In this document: in pieces, positions 43,862 through 52,765 of the stretch
Layout of the letters: every line of letters starts with the position of its first letter
Position numbering within the stretch: position 1 is the stretch's first letter
Source: a virus
Length of the DNA stretch: 64,000 bases
Strand: one strand, 5' to 3'
Virus record (IMG/VR): IMGVR_UViG_3300013093_000047
Coordinates: 1 to 64,000 of that record
The notes under the pieces: model-generated
Databases searched by the model: none
What the model saw: the letters and a program-made list of their open reading frames with translations, nothing else
Told to the model about the DNA's origin: nothing
Made by a program: the position numbers and the translations under genes

Positions 43862-44377
43862 ATGGATAGCAAAAATAGAAGAAGAGCTTCAGTCCAATTA
43901 CGGTACTTCTATCTAAATAAAAAACTTCACAAAGTTTTAAGAAGATCACGTGCAGAAAACTTATTAATTGCTTGGGATTACCAATTGGGAAAGCGTGTTG
44001 CTTATAATTTGGCGGATGTCAATAAGAATAAACAACACGCTTATTCCATCAAAGAAGTTGTAAAATTAATTGGTAAACATGAAGATACGATTAAATTACA
44101 TTTATATAGAGGGGATTTAAAATTTCCACAAAGAGTGTATTCTCTTAATGGCAATAAAACTCCAGGAAAATATTTTTGGAGTGAAGATGATATTAGAGAA
44201 ATGCATGATTTTTTTAAAACAGTCCATAGGGGCAGACCAAGAATTGATGGCGGGATTACCCCAGGTGATATGCCATCCAGAGCAGAATTAGAGGCTATGA
44301 TGAAACAAGAAAATATTTTGTATGTCAAGAATGATGACGGAGAATTTGTTCCAGTTTGGAAACAACCAGAATGGTAA
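43862..44377 (+). CDS. MerR/excisionase-like helix-turn-helix protein
   Basis: 171 residues. Residues about 60-115 (AYSIKEVVKLIGKHEDTIKLHLYRGDLKFPQRVYS...GKYFWSEDDIREMHDFF) show a winged helix-turn-helix of the MerR/AlpA group with the wing followed by W-S-x-x-D-I. The basic N-terminus (NRRRASVQLRYF) could contact DNA. Likely a regulator or replication-region DNA-binding protein. The stop overlaps the next gene start. No target operator is recognisable. Confidence 0.65.
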   Translation: MDSKNRRRASVQLRYFYLNKKLHKVLRRSRAENLLIAWDYQLGKRVAYNLADVNKNKQHAYSIKEVVKLIGKHEDTIKLHLYRGDLKFPQRVYSLNGNKTPGKYFWSEDDIREMHDFFKTVHRGRPRIDGGITPGDMPSRAELEAMMKQENILYVKNDDGEFVPVWKQPEW

Positions 44378-44604
44378 ATGAAAAATTAAATAAAGAGTCA
44401 AAACATGTACTTCATCAGGCACTGAAAGTGTTAGAATTCACAATGGAGCTGGCTGTACAAAAAGAGGATATTGATGCTATGATAGGTATAGCAGATCGCC
44501 TTATGATGTTGTATCAGCATTTATCAGAAGGCACACCAAAAAAGTTTAAGCCAGGGTTTACTTTGGCTGATAAAGAGGAGCCACAGAATGACAGAGATGA
44601 ATAA
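44371..44604 (+). CDS. Small helical protein, function unknown
   Basis: 77 residues from ATG 44371, chosen because it overlaps the previous stop. Mostly helix (ESKHVLHQALKVLEFTMELAVQKEDIDAMIGIADRLMMLYQHL) with a polar C-terminus. Part of a string of small overlapping genes leading to the helicase. It may be a subunit or partner in replication, judged only from context. Confidence 0.55.
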   Translation: MVNEKLNKESKHVLHQALKVLEFTMELAVQKEDIDAMIGIADRLMMLYQHLSEGTPKKFKPGFTLADKEEPQNDRDE

Positions 44605-44815
44605 TTCAACTGTTGTAAAAGTTGATTTACACTTTACTAAAAATTTGGGTAATTATGAAAGTTTGAGAATTGGTATTGGCGTAGAAGATTTTAAAAGATC
44701 TGGCGAGACAACTGATGAAGCAACTGATCGTGTTTATAAGTTTGTTGAAGATAAGTTAATGGAAAAAGTTCGTGAGATTGAAGAAGAATTGGGTAAGGGT
44801 AAAGGTAAGAAATGA
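44588..44815 (+). CDS. Small conserved-looking phage protein, function unknown
   Basis: 75 residues. N-terminal beta strands (TVVKVDLHFTKNLGNYESLRIGIGVEDF) and a C-terminal charged helix (DRVYKFVEDKLMEKVREIEEELGKGKGKK). The KNLGNYES motif recurs in small phage proteins from replication regions, in my recollection, without an assigned role. Overlaps both neighbours (17 bases before, ATGA after), so it is co-translated with the helicase unit. Confidence 0.6.
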   Translation: MTEMNNSTVVKVDLHFTKNLGNYESLRIGIGVEDFKRSGETTDEATDRVYKFVEDKLMEKVREIEEELGKGKGKK

Positions 44816-45144
44816 CAAAAGATGAAGCAAAACTAGCTTATAGTCTAGTTTCACTTTATTGTTCTTTATACAAAGAGTCTTACAAAAAACCTGCAGTGGT
44901 AAATAAGTATCGTGAAAAGTGGGCTATGCAAGATGTTATAGATAGTGTAGGCTATGATAGAGCAAAAGTATTACTTGAATATTACTTTAAGTCCATGAAT
45001 AATGGAAATCCAATATCTTGGTTTTTTTATAATTTTGAAAAGCTTGATTTGTCATTGCAACAATCAGAGCAAGATAAAACAAGAAGAGAATTAATTAGAG
45101 CTAAAACAAAGTCTATGGTTGAAGAAAGAGATAATGAACACTGA
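44812..45144 (+). CDS. Small protein before helicase, helicase-loader candidate
   Basis: 110 residues, helical and basic (KDEAKLAYSLVSLYCSLYKESYKKPAVVNKYREKWAMQDVIDSVGYDRAKVLLEYYF...SWFFYNFEKL). It directly precedes and overlaps the DnaB-like helicase gene, the location often used for loaders, and the aromatic ALLEYYF-type helix pattern occurs in small replication partners. No Walker motif, so it is not a DnaC-type ATPase. The role is a positional inference. Confidence 0.5.
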   Translation: MTKDEAKLAYSLVSLYCSLYKESYKKPAVVNKYREKWAMQDVIDSVGYDRAKVLLEYYFKSMNNGNPISWFFYNFEKLDLSLQQSEQDKTRRELIRAKTKSMVEERDNEH

Positions 45145-46357
45145 ATCAGCAGTCATTACATCAGTTTGCAATAACAAGGACATATCTGTAGTTCTTGCTG
45201 ATAATATTGATGAAGTATTTACTTCTCACAGAGATGTTTGGGAAGGTCTAAAATCTTATTATCTTAAATTTAAATCTGTTCCAGATATCACAGTACTTAC
45301 TGAAAAATTTAAAGATTTTGAACCTGCAAAGGTTAAAGGTGAGACAGCATATTATTTGGATCAATTAAAGAATGAGTATCTTGCTGCAAGATTACGCAAC
45401 CTATTACTTACATCAGGTGCGAGTCTAAAAACAGAAGCTTCCGCAAGAGTATTGTCGCAGATGCAAGCAGAGCTTAATGGTCTTGGCAGATTGACAGGAA
45501 ATGTTAGAGATGTTGACCTAACTGATTATAAAGCAGCAGAAAAGCATTTTGAGGCTGTTCGTACACGTTCTGATGCTATGGGCGGTAGTCCAGGGATTAA
45601 GACAGGTTTTAAAGCTATTGACTACGCATACCCTACTGGTATGGCTCCAGGACACCTTATAGTAATGATTGGTTGGCCAGGCAAGGGTAAGACTTGGTTT
45701 TCCTCTTATTTAGCCTGTAAAGCTTGGGAACAGGGTTTTAAACCTATGATCATATCTCTTGAAATGACACCAGAGAATATGCGTGATCGTATCTACACAA
45801 TGTTAGGTTCTGGATTATTTAAATCTTCAGATTTTTCTAGAGGCAGTATTGATTTAACACAATTTGATGATTGGGGTAAAAAGAAGTTCTTAGATAAAAA
45901 TGGATTTATTCTTGTATCAAATGAAGGCTCGGGTCAAGTGACTCCTACTACAGTTCAAGGTAAGATTGATCAACATAAACCAGATTTAGTAATTTTAGAT
46001 TATCATCAATTGTTTGCTGATTCAAATAATTCAAAAGCACCTACAGAACGCAATATGAATATTTCTCGTGAGTTTAAAATGCTTGCTATGAGAAATAATA
46101 TTCCTATTATTGATATTACTGCAGCAACTGCAGAAGAAACAGCAGATCATGATTCACCACCAATGTTAAATCAAGTTGCTTGGTCAAAGGCAATTGAATA
46201 CGATGCTGATATGGCTATTGCAGTGCACAAGAATCCCGATTCTAACATAATGGAAATTGTAAGTCGTAAAAATAGACATGGCACTGAATTTGGGATGTAT
46301 TTAGATTGGGATTTAAATCGTGGTATTGTTAAAGAATTATATGATGTACCTATGTAA
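45134..46357 (+). CDS. Replicative DNA helicase (DnaB-like)
   Basis: 407 residues from ATG 45134 (GAAAGAG precedes it; the frame is open 15 bases upstream from a TTG). N-terminal domain about 1-120, then a RecA-type ATPase: Walker A GWPGKGKT (180-187), Walker B LVILDY (285-290), and the C-terminal SRKNRHG finger with H-containing motif 4 region. Hexameric 5'-3' unwinding at the phage fork, with the primase encoded two genes downstream. It is shorter than cellular DnaB (about 450-470), as in many phages. Confidence 0.9.
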   Translation: MNTESAVITSVCNNKDISVVLADNIDEVFTSHRDVWEGLKSYYLKFKSVPDITVLTEKFKDFEPAKVKGETAYYLDQLKNEYLAARLRNLLLTSGASLKTEASARVLSQMQAELNGLGRLTGNVRDVDLTDYKAAEKHFEAVRTRSDAMGGSPGIKTGFKAIDYAYPTGMAPGHLIVMIGWPGKGKTWFSSYLACKAWEQGFKPMIISLEMTPENMRDRIYTMLGSGLFKSSDFSRGSIDLTQFDDWGKKKFLDKNGFILVSNEGSGQVTPTTVQGKIDQHKPDLVILDYHQLFADSNNSKAPTERNMNISREFKMLAMRNNIPIIDITAATAEETADHDSPPMLNQVAWSKAIEYDADMAIAVHKNPDSNIMEIVSRKNRHGTEFGMYLDWDLNRGIVKELYDVPM

Positions 46358-46380
46358 TTTTATGTAATCAAAGTCTATCT

Positions 46381-46389
46381 TGGTATAAT
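46381..46389 (+). promoter_or_regulatory. Extended -10 promoter before primase unit
   Basis: TGG then TATAAT (46384-46389), 21 bases before the ATG at 46411. Confidence 0.6.
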
Positions 46390-46410
46390 TATCAAGAAAG
46401 ATTGGTGATC

Positions 46411-46692
46411 ATGTACCCACGAAAAATACATGACTTTTGGATGAACGGTATTATTAAAGATGATGCTAAATTCCAAAGCTCAAGGGAGAATTATGAAAGA
46501 CTTTTGGTTCAGCAAATGCGGGACAAAGGTTATATTCCTGTCCTTGACATGCAGCCACAATTTAATGTAAAATATAATGAAGAGAAAGATAACTACACAT
46601 TCAATCTTGTAATGTATGGGATATATTTGGGTAAAACCAAAGCTCTTAAATATGAAGGTTTCTCTGGCCAGAGCTTAGTACCTAAAGGATAA
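46411..46692 (+). CDS. Small protein upstream of primase, function unknown
   Basis: 93 residues from ATG 46411; TTG 46402 or GTG 46405 are possible earlier starts. Sequence MYPRKIHDFWMNGIIKDDAKFQSS followed by a mixed alpha/beta part (YIPVLDMQPQFNVKYNEEKDNYTFNLVMYGIYLGKTKA). The C-terminal beta strands look like a small compact domain. No family recognised. Position between helicase and primase suggests a replication accessory. Confidence 0.6.
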   Translation: MYPRKIHDFWMNGIIKDDAKFQSSRENYERLLVQQMRDKGYIPVLDMQPQFNVKYNEEKDNYTFNLVMYGIYLGKTKALKYEGFSGQSLVPKG

Positions 46693-46695
46693 AAA

Positions 46696-47649
46696 ATGAA
46701 AGATGCATATACTAAATCGGATCTCCGATCTATTTTGCAATCTTGTGGTGTTGAAATAGTTTCTCAAACTGGAACAGATTTTCTTTGTTTATGCCCATTT
46801 CATCATAATACAGACTCTCCAGCATTTGCAGTAAGTTATTCAAAAGGTTTGTATGTTTGCTATAATCAAAACTGCAATTCGGCGGGAACTGTACTAGATT
46901 TAGTTAAAAAGTTAACGCATAGAAATGACTTTGAAGCTATGAGATTTATATCTTCAAATAAGATGACAGAAGCAGATATGCTTGAAGAAGAATTAAAAGA
47001 ATTACTTGATGATAAACCAGAATTTGAAGAATTTTCAAGTGATATATTAAAATCATTACATGAAGGATTAACTCAGGAAGCGAGAGATTATTATGGTAAT
47101 AGGCACATTAATGCTGATGCTATTGATTACTTTAATTTGGGATATTCACAGAAACAAGGAATGGTAACTGTTCCCCTCCACTCACCAGATGGAATACCTG
47201 TTGGAGTCATAGGTAGATCAATTACTGGGAAATCATTTAAGAATAGTCCCAATCTTCCACGCAATAAAACTATGTTTAACTTGCATAGAGCAAAGCGTGA
47301 GGGTGGAACTATAATTGTAGTTGAATCTAGTTTTGATGTTATTCGTTTATGGCAGGCGGGGTATCCAAATGCTGTAGCAACTTTAGGCGGTAGCATATCA
47401 GATACCAACATTAATCATTTGAATAAATATGCATCTACAGTTATTATTATGACTGATAATGATAAAGCTGGGCGGTCTTTAGGCATGACAATAGCTGGTA
47501 AATTAAAAAATAAAAGTGTGTTATGGGCTATGTATAGTTATGATGCTATTTATCCACATAATGCAAAAGATGTGGGTGATATGTCCGATTTAGAAATAAA
47601 GCAATGTATAAACAATGCAATTCCACACTTTGAATTTGCTAATTTGTAG
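46696..47649 (+). CDS. DNA primase (CHC2 zinc finger plus Toprim)
   Basis: 317 residues. CHC2-type zinc finger at about 31-62 (CLCPFHHN, VCYNQNC) and a Toprim core with E210 (VVESSFDV) and the DND metal motif (254-256, MTDNDKAG). Makes RNA primers for the lagging strand beside the DnaB-like helicase. It is about half the length of DnaG and lacks a separate helicase-binding domain, as in several phage primases. The ATG starts three bases after the previous stop, with AAAGGAT as ribosome site. Confidence 0.88.
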   Translation: MKDAYTKSDLRSILQSCGVEIVSQTGTDFLCLCPFHHNTDSPAFAVSYSKGLYVCYNQNCNSAGTVLDLVKKLTHRNDFEAMRFISSNKMTEADMLEEELKELLDDKPEFEEFSSDILKSLHEGLTQEARDYYGNRHINADAIDYFNLGYSQKQGMVTVPLHSPDGIPVGVIGRSITGKSFKNSPNLPRNKTMFNLHRAKREGGTIIVVESSFDVIRLWQAGYPNAVATLGGSISDTNINHLNKYASTVIIMTDNDKAGRSLGMTIAGKLKNKSVLWAMYSYDAIYPHNAKDVGDMSDLEIKQCINNAIPHFEFANL

Positions 47650-47678
47650 TAGACAAAGCATATCTAAAGTGCTATAAT
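47650..47678 (+). promoter_or_regulatory. Promoter for single-strand binding protein gene
   Basis: TAGACA (47650-47655), 17-base spacer, TATAAT (47673-47678) preceded by TGC. A leader of about 40 bases contains a short GGAC/GTCC hairpin and AAGGAG (47712-47717). Confidence 0.75.
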
Positions 47679-47725
47679 AAAGACACAGGACAACATAAAG
47701 TCCATTATACTAAGGAGAATATATT

Positions 47726-48406
47726 ATGGGAATCATCAAAGGTCTAAATGCATTAAATCAACAAATGGATAAGCCAGACTTTTCCAGTGAAGGTCAAAAA
47801 GGAACTTGGTTAAAGATTAATGACGGTCAATCAGTAAAAATTCGTTTTATGCAAGAGATTGATCCAGACTCAGCCAATTATAATGAAAAAGCAGGTGCTG
47901 CTTTTATTGCAGTAGAACATACAAATCCAGAGCATTATCAACGTAAGGCACTTTGTTCAATTGAAGATCAGGGTCGTTGCTTTGGATGCGAAATGCATCG
48001 TCGTGACCCTAAGTCTAAATGGGGCGGTAAGAAGCGTTTTTATGCTAATGTGATTGTAGATGATGGCGTTAAAGAGCCATATGTAGCAATTTTATCACAA
48101 GGTCTTGGTCCAAAGGCTGTTACAGAAACTGTAATTGCATGGGCGGGAGAGACAGGCAGTATTACAAACACTATTTGGAAAGTAAAGCGTACAGGTAAGG
48201 GTGCAACTGATACAAGTTATTCAGCAATTCCTTTGCCAACAGCAACAACTGAGCCAATTGATTTTAATAAGTTTGAGCTATTTGATCTTGAAAAGACAGC
48301 AGTTCGTGATGTACCTTATGCAGAGCAAGAAGCATTTTATTTTGGTACAACATCAGATTCATCAAGTGAAAAAGAAGTTTCAACTTCATCCGCCGTTGAG
48401 TGGTAA
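47726..48406 (+). CDS. Single-strand DNA-binding protein (T4 gp32-like)
   Basis: 226 residues. An OB-fold-type core with a probable zinc site C77, C85, C88, H91 (LCSIEDQGRCFGCEMH) and GTWLKINDGQSVKIRF near the N-terminus, in the manner of gp32-like proteins. The acidic, Ser-rich C-terminus (TTSDSSSEKEVSTSSAVEW) is the usual partner-recruiting tail. It coats single strands at forks and in recombination. Strong promoter and AAGGAG suggest high expression, as needed for a stoichiometric protein. An HNH gene now separates it from the polymerase. Confidence 0.8.
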   Translation: MGIIKGLNALNQQMDKPDFSSEGQKGTWLKINDGQSVKIRFMQEIDPDSANYNEKAGAAFIAVEHTNPEHYQRKALCSIEDQGRCFGCEMHRRDPKSKWGGKKRFYANVIVDDGVKEPYVAILSQGLGPKAVTETVIAWAGETGSITNTIWKVKRTGKGATDTSYSAIPLPTATTEPIDFNKFELFDLEKTAVRDVPYAEQEAFYFGTTSDSSSEKEVSTSSAVEW

Positions 48407-48432
48407 TTAATAACTGATGTATGTATACTGAT

Positions 48433-48461
48433 TTGACAACATGGCACATTATTGCTACAAT
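48433..48461 (+). promoter_or_regulatory. Promoter for dual-HNH gene (leaderless)
   Basis: Perfect TTGACA (48433-48438), 17-base spacer, TGC plus TACAAT (48456-48461), exactly six bases before the ATG at 48468. Confidence 0.75.
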
Positions 48462-48467
48462 AAAAAC

Positions 48468-49181
48468 ATGGCAAATCAGTATACATTAATCTTTCCAGAA
48501 TCCTTTTGGAAGAAAGTTCAAAAGACCAGCTCATGCTGGCTATGGATTGGAGCAAAGGATTCTTGCGGATATGGAATTCATAATAAAAAATTTGATACTA
48601 CAAGAGCACATAGGATCTCCTATATATTAAAGTATGGTGAATTTGATAAGAATCTAAAGGTTTTGCATAAATGTGATAACCCAGCATGCGTAAATCCAAA
48701 ACATTTATTTTTGGGGACACAGCAAGAAAATATAAAAAATATGGTTAAGAAATTTAGACATGGAAAACAAAACAGGAAAGTGCAAAGTTATTCTTCATGG
48801 CTAAAGGAGCATCCTAAAAAAACAGTATCTGATTTATGTCATTCAAAAAAACATAAGTTTAGTGATTCAAACACTAGAATTAAGAAAATTAAGGATAGGT
48901 ATACCAGAGTATGTCGTCAATGTGAATTTGATACAAATTATAAAGATATTGTTGTTTATAAAGTAAAGAACTTTGTTAGAAAAGTTGAAAATCGTGGAGA
49001 AATAATAGATGGTTTAGTTAAAAAGATTAAAAAGATGGATTCTAAATGTTATTATTGCGATGGAAAATTTGAGCATTTGCACCACAAAATTCCAAAATCT
49101 AATGGCGGAGAAATTAGTATAAAGAATATAGTTCCAGTCTGTGAGAAATGTAATTTGACGAAAGGTAATAAAGTTGAATAA
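48468..49181 (+). CDS. HNH endonuclease with two HNH-like domains
   Basis: 237 residues from ATG 48468; the earlier ATG at 48441 would lie inside the promoter. Domain 1 (about 20-95) shows AHRISYILKYG and VLHKCDNPACVNPKHLFLGTQQENI, the HNH_3 pattern. Domain 2 (about 193-235) shows CYYCDGKFEHLHHKIPKSNGG...IVPVCEKCNLTKG, a classical zinc-containing HNH. A basic linker with CxxC lies between. Two nuclease modules in one chain are unusual. It sits between the ssb and dnaE genes and its end overlaps the dnaE start by eight bases, so it fits exactly without disturbing the polymerase. Confidence 0.8.
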   Translation: MANQYTLIFPESFWKKVQKTSSCWLWIGAKDSCGYGIHNKKFDTTRAHRISYILKYGEFDKNLKVLHKCDNPACVNPKHLFLGTQQENIKNMVKKFRHGKQNRKVQSYSSWLKEHPKKTVSDLCHSKKHKFSDSNTRIKKIKDRYTRVCRQCEFDTNYKDIVVYKVKNFVRKVENRGEIIDGLVKKIKKMDSKCYYCDGKFEHLHHKIPKSNGGEISIKNIVPVCEKCNLTKGNKVE

Positions 49182-52100
49182 TAATTTTGTTCATCTTCAT
49201 GTACATGATATGTATAGTGTTATGGATGGCTTAAATAAGCCTGAAGAAATGGTTATTGCTGCCAAAGAGCAAGGCCAGTTTGCAATAGCACAAACAAATC
49301 ACGGGACATTGGCTGGGATGCGTGATATGCAAATTGCATGTAAAAAACATGGTATGAAACCAATTTTAGGGCTGGAAGCATATATCTCAGAAACAGATAG
49401 ATTTGATAAAAGAGCAGTGGCAAAAAGAGATGATAATACCTCCCTTTATTCACATATAATTCTCCTAGCAAAGAATGATATTGGATTAAAAAATTTACAA
49501 AAACTTTCACAAATTGCTTGGACAGAGGGTTTTTATAGTAAACCTCGTATTGATATTGAAGTCCTTTTTGAATATAGTGAAGGTATAATTGTTCTATCTG
49601 GGTGTATGGGCGGTCTTATTTCAAAAGCTATTGAACGTGGTGATATGGAAGTTGCAAGAAATTTGACTAAGCAATTTAAAGAGCGTTTTGGCGAAGATTT
49701 TTACATTGAAGTTCAAGCACATAATCCTGAGACATTAAATACAAGTCTGCTTAATTTGGCAGATGAATTTAGTGTAAAGCCAGTTGCTACAGGAGATTGT
49801 CACTTTGCTAAAAAAGAAGAGCGGGATCTTGAGGAGTTACTCCTTATTATCTCTACTAAGCCAAATCAAAACAAAGAAGCAGACTATGCAAGTGGTCGTA
49901 CACACTCTAATATTATTGATCGCTTTGATCATATTTATCCCGACCGCCCTATTTCTTTCGCTGACATTAACGTTTATATTCAATCCTATGCTGAAATTAA
50001 ATCAGACTTTGAAAAAGCGGGGATTGTCAGAGAAGACATATACAAGTCTTCGCTAGAGATTTCAGATAAGATTGAGATATATGATTTTCATGAAAACCTT
50101 GATTTACTTCCAGTACCAAAAAAGAATGCATTAAAAACACTCACAGAAATGTGTGAGCAATCCTTATTAGATATGGGTATCAATGATCAAATATATAAAG
50201 AAAGACTTAAAGAAGAGCTTCAAGTCATCAAAGATAAAAATTTTGCTAGTTATTTTCTCGTTGTTAGTGATATGGTTAATTGGGCGAAACAGAATGAGAT
50301 ACTTGTTGGACCTGGACGTGGATCTGCAGCAGGATCTTTAATATGTTATTTGCTGGGCATTACAACTGTAGACCCAGTTAAATATGATTTATTGTTCTTC
50401 CGATTTATTAATCAAGAAAGAGCAGACTGGCCCGATATTGACTGTGACTTTCAAGACACTCGTCGTGGAGAAGTTAAAGAATATTTAAAGAAAAAATTTA
50501 AGCATGTTGCATCTATTTCAACCTATCAGTATTTTAAAGATAAGGGTGTTATTCGTGACGTTGCTAGATCATTCCTTGTTCCACTTGGAGAAGTAGATAA
50601 AGCACTTAAAGGTGTTGAAACATTTGATGAGTATGAGTCATCTCCAAGCACTGAAGAATTTAGAAAGAAGTATCCTGAAGTCACTAAATATGCTTCAATG
50701 CTTCGTGGAAAAATTCGTGGAAATGGAATGCATGCTTCAGGTGTTGTTGTTGCTAAGGACGACATTAGCAAGTATGTTCCAATTGAGACTCGTAAAGATC
50801 CAAGTGAATCAGTGTCTGGTCGCATACCAGTTGTTGCGTATGATATGGAACAAACAGCAGATTTGGGATTAATTAAACTTGACGTACTTGGATTGAAAAC
50901 ACTTTCAGTTATTGATGATACTTTAAAAACAATTAAAAGTATTAAAAAAGAAAATATAGACCTTAAAAATGTTGCACTTGATGATCCAAAAGTTTTTAGC
51001 ATGCTATCAAATGGATTTACAAAAGGTGTATTTCAGGCAGAAGCAACGCCATATACAAACCTATTGATGAAAATGGGTGTAAGTACGTTTGAGGATTTAG
51101 CAGCATCAAATGCTTTGGTACGTCCAGGTGCTATGAACACCGTTGGTGGGGCTTATATTCGTCGTAAAAAAGGTGAAGAGATGGTTACTTATGCTCATCC
51201 TATTATGCATCAATTTACAGAGCGTACATATGGTGTAATTATTTATCAGGAACAAGTTATGCAGGCTTGTGTATATTTGGGCGGGATGTCATGGGCAGAT
51301 GCTGATAAGGTAAGAAAAATTATTGGTAAGAAAAAAGATGCAAGTGAATTTGATCAGTATAGAGAAAAATTTATTACAGGAGCTTGTAAGCACATTACAA
51401 AAGAAGATGCTGAAAAGCTATGGCATGATTTTGAAGCACACGCTGGGTACTCTTTTAACCGTTCTCACGCTATTGCTTATTCTATGCTCAGTTATTATAC
51501 TGCTTGGCTAAAGTTCTATTATCCACTTGAATTTATGTTTGCTATTCTTAAAAATGAAAAAGATAAGGATGCTAGAACAGATTACTTGCTAGAAGCTAAG
51601 CGTTTAGGAATTAAGGTTTTGTTGCCACATGTGAATGAATCTGATATTGATTTTAGTATTCAGGGTAATTCAATTAGATTTGGACTATCTAATATTAAGT
51701 TTATTTCAGATAAACTTGGCTCAAAGATTATTAATAATAGACCATTTAAAAGCTATGAAGATTTTGTTGAAAAAACAAAGTCAAAGGGTAGCAAAGGTGA
51801 TAAAATTTTGGGTATTAATAAGAGAACAACTGATGCACTCAATATGATTGGTGCAGCAGCATTTTCAGATAACGCCAGAAAAGGAAATGAAAATGAAAAC
51901 TTGTATGAGTATTTAGGTATACCTAAATTTGATACAGGTAAACTTAGTCCTAAGATCAAAGCTCAAGTTAATCCATTGCAGGATTTTCTTGAAGAAGGAT
52001 GTTTTGTTTTATTGGCTATGGTTAAATCTATTAAAAAGGGACCTACTTGGTCAAGAGTAGAGCTTGTAGATGATACAGGCTCAGTAGGTATTTTTCATTC

Positions 52101-52470
52101 TGTTAATACAGAAATTGAAGCGGGAATGATGTATTTCTTTTTGGTAGGAGATAATCGTATTCATAAGTATGTAACAATTAATGATGTAGTTGACAAAATA
52201 GATGATCCTTTTGTACAATGGTTATATAGAGATAAATTAAAAATTGATAGCGGAAAAAGACTTGTTTTAGATTTTACACACTATAAGACTAAAGCAAATA
52301 AAATGATGGCTCATATTATTTTATCTGATGCAGATAAAAAATTAGAGCGAGTTATAGTTTTCCCAAAGTTATATACAAAAGCTTTGGGTAAAATGCAGGC
52401 TGGAAAGATTTGCGACCCAGCAATTGCAGAAATGGAAGACGGAACAACATACGTAAAGGAGATTAGTTAA
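49174..52470 (+). CDS. dnaE: DNA polymerase III alpha subunit (DnaE-type)
   Basis: 1098 residues, the phage replicative polymerase. PHP domain at the N-terminus with H7-L-H9 (FVHLHVHDMYS), GLEAYI and GCMGGLI. Polymerase core with GPGRGSAAGS near 380 and the catalytic PDIDCD (D421, D423, D425) after. Helix-hairpin-helix and OB-like C-terminus (about 880-1060). The TTG start at 49174 is supported because the PHP motif begins at residue 6; AAAGG at 49161-49165 precedes it. PHP motif TNHG replaces the usual TDHG, so proofreading may be altered. No separate epsilon exonuclease or clamp loader in the window. Confidence 0.93.
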   Translation: MNNNFVHLHVHDMYSVMDGLNKPEEMVIAAKEQGQFAIAQTNHGTLAGMRDMQIACKKHGMKPILGLEAYISETDRFDKRAVAKRDDNTSLYSHIILLAKNDIGLKNLQKLSQIAWTEGFYSKPRIDIEVLFEYSEGIIVLSGCMGGLISKAIERGDMEVARNLTKQFKERFGEDFYIEVQAHNPETLNTSLLNLADEFSVKPVATGDCHFAKKEERDLEELLLIISTKPNQNKEADYASGRTHSNIIDRFDHIYPDRPISFADINVYIQSYAEIKSDFEKAGIVREDIYKSSLEISDKIEIYDFHENLDLLPVPKKNALKTLTEMCEQSLLDMGINDQIYKERLKEELQVIKDKNFASYFLVVSDMVNWAKQNEILVGPGRGSAAGSLICYLLGITTVDPVKYDLLFFRFINQERADWPDIDCDFQDTRRGEVKEYLKKKFKHVASISTYQYFKDKGVIRDVARSFLVPLGEVDKALKGVETFDEYESSPSTEEFRKKYPEVTKYASMLRGKIRGNGMHASGVVVAKDDISKYVPIETRKDPSESVSGRIPVVAYDMEQTADLGLIKLDVLGLKTLSVIDDTLKTIKSIKKENIDLKNVALDDPKVFSMLSNGFTKGVFQAEATPYTNLLMKMGVSTFEDLAASNALVRPGAMNTVGGAYIRRKKGEEMVTYAHPIMHQFTERTYGVIIYQEQVMQACVYLGGMSWADADKVRKIIGKKKDASEFDQYREKFITGACKHITKEDAEKLWHDFEAHAGYSFNRSHAIAYSMLSYYTAWLKFYYPLEFMFAILKNEKDKDARTDYLLEAKRLGIKVLLPHVNESDIDFSIQGNSIRFGLSNIKFISDKLGSKIINNRPFKSYEDFVEKTKSKGSKGDKILGINKRTTDALNMIGAAAFSDNARKGNENENLYEYLGIPKFDTGKLSPKIKAQVNPLQDFLEEGCFVLLAMVKSIKKGPTWSRVELVDDTGSVGIFHSVNTEIEAGMMYFFLVGDNRIHKYVTINDVVDKIDDPFVQWLYRDKLKIDSGKRLVLDFTHYKTKANKMMAHIILSDADKKLERVIVFPKLYTKALGKMQAGKICDPAIAEMEDGTTYVKEIS

Positions 52471-52745
52471 TGACTAATGAAGAAGTAACAGAAACAACAG
52501 ATCAACCATCAAACCAAGATGTTCAAATTTCAATTGAACAAATTTGTGCAGCAATTTTAAATACGATTGGTTCAGTAGAGGTATCTCTTGAATCACTAAT
52601 GACAGACTATTCTTCAAAGAATATTTCTGTAAATCAAGATCCAGAAACAAAGGCACTAACATTTGCTTTGGCTGACCAGCCAGCAGTAGTTGATGCACCT
52701 GTTGATACAGATTCTGATGAGGAAACTAATACAGAATCAGAGTAA
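52470..52745 (+). CDS. Small acidic protein, function unknown
   Basis: 91 residues, strongly acidic at both ends (NEEVTETTDQPSNQ... DTDSDEETNTESE) with a middle helix (ISIEQICAAILNTIGSVEVSLESLMTDY). Starts on TAATG with the polymerase stop, so it is translationally coupled to dnaE. Candidate polymerase partner or DNA mimic, on context and charge only. Confidence 0.6.
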   Translation: MTNEEVTETTDQPSNQDVQISIEQICAAILNTIGSVEVSLESLMTDYSSKNISVNQDPETKALTFALADQPAVVDAPVDTDSDEETNTESE

Positions 52746-52751
52746 ATGCTG

Positions 52752-52757
52752 TATAAT
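52752..52757 (+). promoter_or_regulatory. -10 promoter element, near-leaderless
   Basis: TATAAT with TG directly before it; eight bases before the ATG at 52766. Confidence 0.45.
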
Positions 52758-52765
52758 ATAAATAT

